Assembly: GCF_030655615.1 (NCBI RefSeq)
Contig: NZ_JAURVJ010000044.1
Coordinates: 1 to 64,000, forward strand
Reading direction: 5' to 3'
Origin: Nocardioides sp.
GTDB taxonomy: Bacteria > Actinomycetota > Actinomycetes > Propionibacteriales > Nocardioidaceae
Length of the DNA: 64,000 bases
The position numbers were made by a program, and so were the translations under genes. The notes below the pieces were generated by a model. It searched no databases. It worked only from the letters and a program-made list of their open reading frames with translations, and was not told where the DNA came from. This document shows positions 56,901 to 64,000 of the stretch, piece after piece. Position 1 is the first letter of the stretch. The number at the start of each line of letters is the position of its first letter.

Positions 56901-58765
56901 GTGACGTGTCGTCTCAAACCTCCGGTTCGATCGATCGTGAAGGGGGGCGACTCCTCGTCGAGTCGCCCCCCGGCATGCCCGCTCCGACCTGGGCCGTAAT
57001 CGCCCAGCGACTGCTGATGTTCGCGCGCGGTTCGGAGATCGGGGCCACGACCATCGCTGTCCCGGTAGACCAGGCGCACCTGCTGCACGAGGTACTCGTC
57101 GAACCCTGGCCCGCCCGCCTGTGGCCGTGGCATTGGTCGACCACTGCAAGAGCGACCACAGACGCAAGCATCGACCTCGCAGCGGCCTTATCGTCCCTCC
57201 TCATCGGCGACCAAGCGCCGTCGGTGCCACACGAGCAGATCGAGAACGATCTCCATGCCGCCGGTTTCAGCCGTCGTCTCCTGCCAGCTCAGATGACCGC
57301 CGTCAGTCGCCTGACGGCAGTTGGCCACGGCGCCAACTTCTCAGTCCCGGGCAGTGGCAAAACCACGATGACGCTCGCCCTGTTCGCGTTGTTGCGGCGA
57401 GCCGGAGTCGTGGACCGGATGCTCGTGGTCGCACCCGCGAGCGCATATGAGGCATGGACCGAAGAGACAAAGGATTGCTTCAACGAGCCGCGCCGCCCTC
57501 GTATCGAGGTCGCTCCGACCTCTCCGAGGAGATCGAGCGACGTCGTCGTCTACAACTATGAACGCGTGGCCATGGGCGCAACGCGTGCCGCAGTCGACGG
57601 GTGGTCGCATGGGCATCGGCTCATGGTCGTTTTCGACGAGGCGCACCGCGCCAAGAAGGGCGAGGACGGCCTCCACGGGATCGGAGCTCGCGATGTCGCA
57701 AGCCTCGCAACCGCAAGGTACGCACTCACCGGCACCCCGATGCCGAACGGTCGAGCGGACCTGGCAGCTGTGCTCGACCTTGTCTGGCCGGGTCATGGTG
57801 ACCGGCTCGCAGATCCGGCCTGCCTCAACGCCGACCGCACATGGGTACGCATCACGAAGGATGACCTCGACCTCGCTGACGCCGTCATCGAGGTTGAGCG
57901 GGTGAGGCTGGACGAGACTCATCGCGCCATTTATGACGCGTTCACGTCTGACCTTTCGCACCGCACGAGCCTGATACAAGCCTTCCCGGCCATCGCCTCT
58001 ACGTCCACAACGCGCCTGCTGGCAACGGCGACCAACCCTGCCCTGTTATTGGGTGGCTCAGGGGACGCCACCTTGGACTGGAGGGACTCCCCGGACCTTC
58101 CCGATACGGTCATGGCAGCGCTCTCTGGGCTCTCGTCCATGGTGCGTCCCACGAAGATCCTTCGTGTGGCACACCATGCGGCCGAACATCGGGCACGTGG
58201 AGACAAGTTGCTGGTGTGGACCAACTTCATCGGCAACGTCCACGAGCTCGCACGTGTTCTAGAACCGTTCGCCCCCGCAGTGGTGACCGGGGAGGTGCCG
58301 GTAAGTGATCCGGGTGCGCCGACCGACCGGGTCCGTGAGCTGCGTCGCTTTCGAGAAGACCCGGACTGTTTCGTCCTCATCGCCACTCCGCAGACGTTGG
58401 GTGAGGGCGTCAGCCTTCACAAGGTGTGTCAGTCGCAGATCCACCTGGATCGCTCCTACAACGCTGGCCTGTTTCTGCAGGCGATCGACCGGACCCATCG
58501 AGTTGGGATGCCTGAGGGGACGACGGCTCAAGTGAGAGTGCTCGTTGCGGAGGACACGATCGATGAGGATGTCGATCGGCGGTTGCGTCTTAAGGTCGAT
58601 CGAATGAATCAGGTCCTAAATGATCCGGCCCTTCGACGTCTCGCGCTGCCTGACGAGGCCGCTCCGGCCGTACGGCCGATGTCGGAGTCCGACATCACGG
58701 GACTCGTAGGCCACCTTCGAAGAGAGACCACGGATACGACCGCGCTTGAGGACGCTGGCAACTAG
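56897..58765 (+). CDS. SNF2/DEAD-like helicase
   Basis: NFSVPGSGKTTMTLALFALL (Walker A), VVFDEAHRAKKG, ARYALTGTPMPN, QIHLDRSYNAGLFLQAIDRTHRVGMPEGTTAQVRVL. Confidence 0.88.
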   Translation: MSDVSSQTSGSIDREGGRLLVESPPGMPAPTWAVIAQRLLMFARGSEIGATTIAVPVDQAHLLHEVLVEPWPARLWPWHWSTTARATTDASIDLAAALSSLLIGDQAPSVPHEQIENDLHAAGFSRRLLPAQMTAVSRLTAVGHGANFSVPGSGKTTMTLALFALLRRAGVVDRMLVVAPASAYEAWTEETKDCFNEPRRPRIEVAPTSPRRSSDVVVYNYERVAMGATRAAVDGWSHGHRLMVVFDEAHRAKKGEDGLHGIGARDVASLATARYALTGTPMPNGRADLAAVLDLVWPGHGDRLADPACLNADRTWVRITKDDLDLADAVIEVERVRLDETHRAIYDAFTSDLSHRTSLIQAFPAIASTSTTRLLATATNPALLLGGSGDATLDWRDSPDLPDTVMAALSGLSSMVRPTKILRVAHHAAEHRARGDKLLVWTNFIGNVHELARVLEPFAPAVVTGEVPVSDPGAPTDRVRELRRFREDPDCFVLIATPQTLGEGVSLHKVCQSQIHLDRSYNAGLFLQAIDRTHRVGMPEGTTAQVRVLVAEDTIDEDVDRRLRLKVDRMNQVLNDPALRRLALPDEAAPAVRPMSESDITGLVGHLRRETTDTTALEDAGN

Positions 58766-58841
58766 GGGCGAGTGCCTCAGGGTGGTGTCACCAGGACCGC
58801 CCGGATTGCGTCCAAATTCGGTGCTCGAGTAGCGTCGGCCT

Positions 58842-59978
58842 GTGACGACGGCGGAGCGGGAGCAGCAGCATCCGCTCCGCGCGAAAGCCAAGCCCACTGT
58901 CGATCTCCTGCGACCGCGAACGCTCAAGGTGGTCGACTTGTTCGCTGGTTGTGGAGGGCTGTCGTTGGGCGCAGAGATGGCCGCTACCGCTCTTCGTCGT
59001 CGGCTCGACGTGCGGCTTGCGGTCGACTTCGAAGCGGCGGCTACTCAGGTGTATCGATCGAACTTCGCCGCAGCGCGACGTGTCTTAACCAAGCCGGTCG
59101 AAGAAGTCCTGTCAGTTTGGACTGCACCCGAATTGACCGACGGCGAGACCCGCCACGCACGCAGGGTCGGGCGCGTCGATGTGCTCCTGGGTGGCCCGCC
59201 GTGCCAGGGACACAGCAACCTGAACAACCACACGCGGCGCAACGATCCGAAGAACGCGCTGTACCTTTACATGGTTCGCGCTGCCCGTGTGTTCGCCCCG
59301 TCAGCGGTCATCATCGAGAACGTCCCCGCCATCCTCCACGACACCTTCAACGGCTCGAATGTCGTCGAGATCGCAAGGGTCGAGTTGAAAGCCCTCGGAT
59401 ACGAGGTGCACGACCAGGTAATCCCGCTCGTCGACCTGGGTGTGGCACAACGACGGAAGCGTCATGTCTTACTTGCCACCAAGAAACCGACCGATTCTCC
59501 AGCGACAGTCCTTGAGGGGCTGATCGCCGAACCGACGCCGGTCCGTGACCTGCGTTGGGCGATCAAGGATCTCGAGACCGCGTCGGGCGTCGGTTGGGAC
59601 ACGCCACCCAAGGCAAGTCCGGCGAACTCCGAGCGCATGCAGTACCTGGTGGACTCTGGTAATCACGACCTGCCCAATGAGTTGCGGCCCGTGTGCCATC
59701 AGGGCTTGCATTCCTACGTCTCCATGTACGGGCGTCTGAAGTGGGACGAGCCCGCCCAGACGATTACGAGCGGCTTCGGAAGCATCGGTCAGGGCCGGTA
59801 CATGCATCCTGGGCAGAAGCGTGCTCTGACGGCGCATGAGGCAGCACGCATACAGGGGTTCCCTGACTACTTCCGGTTCGGTGAGGTCCAGAAGCGCAGC
59901 GACCTGGCCACGATGATCGGCAACGCAGTCCCACCTCAGCTCTCAGAGCGGATCATCCTCGCGTTGCACGGGTGGTGA
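58842..59978 (+). CDS. DNA cytosine-5 methyltransferase
   Basis: VDLFAGCGGLSLG, GGPPCQGHSNLNN, IIENVPAI, AQRRKRHVLLA, QGFPDYFRFG...MIGNAVPPQLSERI. Confidence 0.95.
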   Translation: MTTAEREQQHPLRAKAKPTVDLLRPRTLKVVDLFAGCGGLSLGAEMAATALRRRLDVRLAVDFEAAATQVYRSNFAAARRVLTKPVEEVLSVWTAPELTDGETRHARRVGRVDVLLGGPPCQGHSNLNNHTRRNDPKNALYLYMVRAARVFAPSAVIIENVPAILHDTFNGSNVVEIARVELKALGYEVHDQVIPLVDLGVAQRRKRHVLLATKKPTDSPATVLEGLIAEPTPVRDLRWAIKDLETASGVGWDTPPKASPANSERMQYLVDSGNHDLPNELRPVCHQGLHSYVSMYGRLKWDEPAQTITSGFGSIGQGRYMHPGQKRALTAHEAARIQGFPDYFRFGEVQKRSDLATMIGNAVPPQLSERIILALHGW

Positions 59979-60183
59979 TGCCTCACGCGCTAACGGTCTG
60001 ACCCCAAGTCCAGTCCGACCTGACCGCAGCCCCGAATCGAAGTCTCATCTCTGGGCTGCCTTTCCTCTTGTTGGCCCCGGACCAGGTCACTGGCATCTAC
60101 GTTGACGGGGTCAGCCCCCAACCTGCGGCCCGCGGGCGCCCGATCCGCACCGGGACCCGGTCCCACGCGCAGAAAGCTCAAGG

Positions 60184-61941
60184 ATGGACGCACGAGAGCT
60201 CGCGGGGTCCATCGACACAGTCCCCCGTCATCTCCTTATCTGGCGTGACGGACCAGCAGCGCTGCCCAGACTGCTGGCACAAAGCACGCTGGGCCGACTG
60301 CAAGACGAAGAACGCCTGCTACTTTCCGGAATCCCTCCTACGCGCCCGGCAATCGACGAAGTTGAACACGAGAGCCGCAGCGAAAGCCGCGACCGGTGGC
60401 GGCACAACGCCGCCACGCTCGTCAGTTGGCATGCTGAATTCGGCCACATGAGCGCAGCCGAGGACCCGCCAACCATCGAACCTCGGCCCAAGCGTCACAG
60501 TGGGCGCAGGCGTCAGCGAGGGGACGGGCGTCGGCCCGTACGCGTCGCCGACTACGAATCCGCCGTCGAGGCGTCGAGCTCTTGGTGGGAGCTCGATCCG
60601 ATTCGCCTTGGGTTGCGCACCGGCGACATGACCGTTCGGCGCTCTGATGGTCGGCACGTCTGGATTCACAACACTCGGCGCCCTGAAATCGAGGCCCTTG
60701 ACCTCATCCTCGGCTACGTCACCGTCAATGACGCTCCCCCCGCCGAATGGGCTACATCCTCGAACTCAACCACCTCACGCCTCGACCCGATCGATTCCTG
60801 GTTCCACGCGCGACGGCTCGCACCACCTGACGCACCCGGACTGGGACCGCGGCACCCGAAGGCCTTCGACTTGATGAACCGTTTCCCAGTCGCTTTGCGG
60901 ACTCGCGCTTGGCGTCACACCGAAGCCAGACTGATCGATCAAGGCACCACGATCGCTTCCGATACCGATCTCGGTGGGATCACATTCGCTGACGCCCGTA
61001 CTTGCTATTCATTTCTGCTCTCTCAACTTCACCTCAACGAACTCGGTGCCTTCCACTTTGGCACTCCAGAAGCCCTCCTATGGGGCATCCGCCGCGAGCA
61101 CCTCGCCCGCGCCTTGGCGTCCCGGGTCGACCGGGACGCCGCCGAGGCCTTCATTCGCATGCTGACCTTCGTCACGGGAAGGAGCCCGTTGTCGGCGCCG
61201 CTCATCCCCAACGACGGCAAGTTCCTCATCCCCTCCGAGATCGTCTCGCCGATCGGCTACGAACGCACTCTCCTGCGCGCAGCCTCCGCGGACCCGAGTA
61301 TCGCTGGACGTCTCGGCAACGCTCTAGGACGTCGTTCGTCTCGCTGGTCCGAGCGCCTGCGCGCCGTCCCTGGGTCTCAGGTCGCAGAAGGGGTCAAGGT
61401 GCGGGATGCAGGCGGCAGGACGCTCGGAGATCTCGACCAGATTGCTTGGGACGCCCGGCGGCGGCTTCTCGTCGTGTTCGAGACGAAATGGCCAGTCGAT
61501 GCGGCCACCCTCGACGAGAGCTATAAGACCGACGCACAGTTCAGCAAAGGCGCCTCGCAGTTGGTCCGGCTCCGCGACGCGATCCGCGGCGGCGCGGCGG
61601 TCTCTTGGCCGCCAGGGTTCACGATTCCGACAGATCTCGCCGGGATTCGGACCTCGTGGTGGGTGGGGTCAGCACAACAACTCGACAGTCGGGACATCAA
61701 CTTTCCTGACATCCGCACTACGTCGTTGCGGCTGGTCGAGCAACTTCTCCCGGCCGACCATCTCGACGACCTGCTCGAGCGTCTAACGAACTTTCCGTTG
61801 CCGCGAGAAGGCATCGACTTCGAAATGGCCCAGCAGACAGTCCGCGTCGAGGCCCTCTCGATCCATTATCCCGCTATACAGATGATTGGAGAGCGACCTA
61901 CTCCGCCTTCGAACCGCCGGACCCGTCACGGGTGGACGTAG
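60184..61941 (+). CDS. PD-(D/E)XK-like nuclease of the Vsr/SNF2/Dcm operon
   Basis: GDLDQIAWDARRRLLVVFETKWPVDAATLDESYKTDAQFSKGASQLVRLRDAI: D-(x)n-E-x-K core. Confidence 0.65.
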   Translation: MDARELAGSIDTVPRHLLIWRDGPAALPRLLAQSTLGRLQDEERLLLSGIPPTRPAIDEVEHESRSESRDRWRHNAATLVSWHAEFGHMSAAEDPPTIEPRPKRHSGRRRQRGDGRRPVRVADYESAVEASSSWWELDPIRLGLRTGDMTVRRSDGRHVWIHNTRRPEIEALDLILGYVTVNDAPPAEWATSSNSTTSRLDPIDSWFHARRLAPPDAPGLGPRHPKAFDLMNRFPVALRTRAWRHTEARLIDQGTTIASDTDLGGITFADARTCYSFLLSQLHLNELGAFHFGTPEALLWGIRREHLARALASRVDRDAAEAFIRMLTFVTGRSPLSAPLIPNDGKFLIPSEIVSPIGYERTLLRAASADPSIAGRLGNALGRRSSRWSERLRAVPGSQVAEGVKVRDAGGRTLGDLDQIAWDARRRLLVVFETKWPVDAATLDESYKTDAQFSKGASQLVRLRDAIRGGAAVSWPPGFTIPTDLAGIRTSWWVGSAQQLDSRDINFPDIRTTSLRLVEQLLPADHLDDLLERLTNFPLPREGIDFEMAQQTVRVEALSIHYPAIQMIGERPTPPSNRRTRHGWT

Positions 61942-62264
61942 GAGCGGCAGGCTCAGCGCCAAATCTGACCCCGACTTGCACGGGGCACGCCCGAAGTTCG
62001 GCACCTTGGACCCGCCTCTCGGATCCGTTTGCTGCGTTCCCCATCCAGCGGCGCCAGTATTTCGGCCCCGACTGCATGAACTCGTTGAATGCGGTGCTTG
62101 CCTGAACTGCGAGACCGGCGCGAGTCGTTCGGCGGGATCTCAGTTTACGCGGCCAGGTCCGACCCTCAACGTGAGGCCCGGTCTGTCACCAGCGACCTTG
62201 CCTCCAGGGAGTGGCCTAAATCGGCACCTGCTCCAGCCAGTCATCGACCCTCTTTAAGCCCACT

Positions 62265-62588
62265 TCAGTGGCCCGAACGAACCGCTTCTCGGAACGTGTG
62301 GAAGGCCGCGGCGAACTCGACGTATGACAGGTCGAAGTGATCTGTGGGGGATGCTCGGCCATCTTGCCAAAGCAGGACTTGGACGCGTCCGTCTCCGACG
62401 TGAGAGCTGAGATACCGGTCGTCGCCGATCCCAACGATGTCGATCCTCTCCGGGTCCATGACGTTGTCGGCAAACTGGGCCGGGTCGGGTTCGATCCATC
62501 GAACGATGACCTCGCTACCGGCCGAGATGGTCGTCACCTGGGTTTCAGCGTCCGCTCTGATGATGAACCGACGGCGTTCGCAGGTCAT
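62265..62588 (-). CDS. Hypothetical protein
   Basis: MTCERRRFIIRADAETQVTTISAGSEVIVRWIEPDPAQFADNVMDPERIDIVG...; upstream GGGAG. Confidence 0.5.
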   Translation of the reverse strand: MTCERRRFIIRADAETQVTTISAGSEVIVRWIEPDPAQFADNVMDPERIDIVGIGDDRYLSSHVGDGRVQVLLWQDGRASPTDHFDLSYVEFAAAFHTFREAVRSGH

Positions 62589-62747
62589 CAAGATCTCCCT
62601 CCAGGGAGGCGGCCGGTGGCGCAACGGATGTCCGGATACTCGGTCCTCGCCGACATGCGTCCGACTGGACGGATTCTCACCACATACCGGTCTCGACGCG
62701 TCCTGCGGCCGGGCAGCTGATGCCTGGTGCCGCGGCCATCGTGTTCA

Positions 62748-63695
62748 TCACGGGAGTCCCATGTAGTCCGCGACCATATGCAGGTGGTGGCTGATCTGCA
62801 GCGACTTGTTCCCCGAAGGGTTTGTCGGTGACGTACCGGCAAGGTACGTGAGGTAGGTGGCGATCGTCGGTGTGGCGGTGAACCGCCCTGGCGTCGCTGC
62901 GATCTGAGCGTTCAAGTGTGCGACCGCTTCGAGGAGTTTGGTCTGGAAGGTGCCGATGTTGCGGTCGGTTTCGTCTGAGACGAAGTGCTCGACCCAGAAC
63001 GAGTCGTCCGTCTCCTTGAACGTGATGTGGATGGCGGCGGCGCCGACGGGGCCGCCGCCGCTGCTGTACTCGCCGGGCAGGATCGTGTAGTCCGAGAAAC
63101 CGACCGAGCTGGCGGTCGCGCCGAGGTGGTTGTTGGCCAACCATTCTGCGCCGTTGTAGTCGGAGTTCCTCGCCTGGGCGTTGAAGTTGTTGATGACCTG
63201 GATCGACGGGCCGATGCTGGTCGCGAGGGCGTGTGCGTTCGCTGAGGTGGCGAACACGGTGACGTTGGCTCCCGCGAGGGCGGCGGCCAGGGCGGTCGGG
63301 TTGAGCTTGCCGGTGGCGAGTACGACTGCGACCGGGTCGGCGCCATGGGCTGTGGCGAAGGCCTGAATCTCGGCCACGGTCGTTCCGGGCCATTCTTTGA
63401 ATGCTGGGCGCAGATGGGCGGAGGCGGCGATCTGTGGGTGGATTGTCGCCGCCCAGTGTGTTTGTGCGGCGGCGTTGGAGAGTTTGTCGAGTGCCGGGTT
63501 CACGATGACGTAGGCACCGAGTCCGGCGGTGGTCAGCCGAGTCAGGGTGCGGCGGAGCTTGTCGGGTTGTACGACGGGCTCGAGGATCGGCCAGATCTGC
63601 TGCGGAGTCCCGAACCGACCGGCGGTGATGTCGAGGGCGCGCAGTTCGGCTTGGCGTGCGTACAGGTACGGAAAGTAGGGCAACGGAGTCTCCAT
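62748..63695 (-). CDS. sce7725-family-like protein
   Basis: YFPYLYARQAELRALDITAG...QIWPILEPVVQPDKLRRTLTRL...GADPVAVVL. Confidence 0.7.
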   Translation of the reverse strand: METPLPYFPYLYARQAELRALDITAGRFGTPQQIWPILEPVVQPDKLRRTLTRLTTAGLGAYVIVNPALDKLSNAAAQTHWAATIHPQIAASAHLRPAFKEWPGTTVAEIQAFATAHGADPVAVVLATGKLNPTALAAALAGANVTVFATSANAHALATSIGPSIQVINNFNAQARNSDYNGAEWLANNHLGATASSVGFSDYTILPGEYSSGGGPVGAAAIHITFKETDDSFWVEHFVSDETDRNIGTFQTKLLEAVAHLNAQIAATPGRFTATPTIATYLTYLAGTSPTNPSGNKSLQISHHLHMVADYMGLP

Positions 63696-63736
63696 CGTGG
63701 ACGGATATCCATACTACTTGCCAATATTGCCAGTCA

Positions 63737-64000
63737 TCACTCGAGGGTTGCAGGGTGGGCGGTGAGGCGGCGCATGGTGCGCTCGGCGCTGGTGGGGTTG
63801 AGTGAGGCGCCGTAGGCGAGCGCTCGCAACGATGCGGGGTAATTGGGCCTAGACACGAGGTCGGCGGCGAGGGTTCCGCGTGTCTTCAACGTGGTGACCA
63901 CCTGGTGGTGGGCTTGGTGTCGGTCGAGTTCGGAGAACAGTTCGCGCATCCGCTTCCACGAGTGTCCGCGTGGGATGTCCGCGACGTATCCGGTGGTGCG
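63737..64000 (-). CDS. sce7726-family-like protein, partial at the right window edge
   Basis: ...TGYVADIPRGHSWKRMRELFSELDRHQAHHQVVTTLKTRGTLAADLVSRPNYPASLRALAYGASLNPTSAERTMRRL; adjacent to an sce7725-like gene. Confidence 0.6.
   Translation of the reverse strand, partial: RTTGYVADIPRGHSWKRMRELFSELDRHQAHHQVVTTLKTRGTLAADLVSRPNYPASLRALAYGASLNPTSAERTMRRLTAHPATLE

Overview
This is a high-GC actinobacterial chromosomal window, Nocardioides-like in gene content and codon usage (inference). From 1 to about 39.2 kb it reads as ordinary chromosome: acyl-CoA carboxylase fragment, metY-metX, TetR/MFS pair, SWIM + SNF2 pair, RecQ-like helicase, M13 and M15 peptidases, an alkB-rubredoxin/ferredoxin/TetR cluster and malic enzyme. 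A truncated gene remnant and a perfect 18-bp hairpin at about 39.4-39.56 kb mark an abrupt change to accessory DNA, which continues to the window end. The accessory part holds two main candidate systems. (1) A compact minus-strand operon at 39.8-45.4 kb: small ORF, tyrosine-recombinase-like protein, DDE-transposase-like protein and a run of small paralogous proteins, with a near-perfect 30-bp palindrome and iteron-like repeats upstream. (2) A defence-like operon at 53.7-61.9 kb: Vsr nuclease, 743-aa unknown protein, SNF2-type helicase, C5-cytosine methyltransferase and a PD-(D/E)XK-like nuclease. Around them lie an ART-like protein, a GIY-YIG protein, a TIGR02391-like protein, a sigma-factor pair and an sce7725/sce7726-like pair. 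In the core part, two tandem micro-ORFs at 16.9-17.4 kb show mostly synonymous divergence in their C-terminal half. I saw no tRNA, rRNA or CRISPR array. All family calls come from reading motifs by eye; no searches were run.
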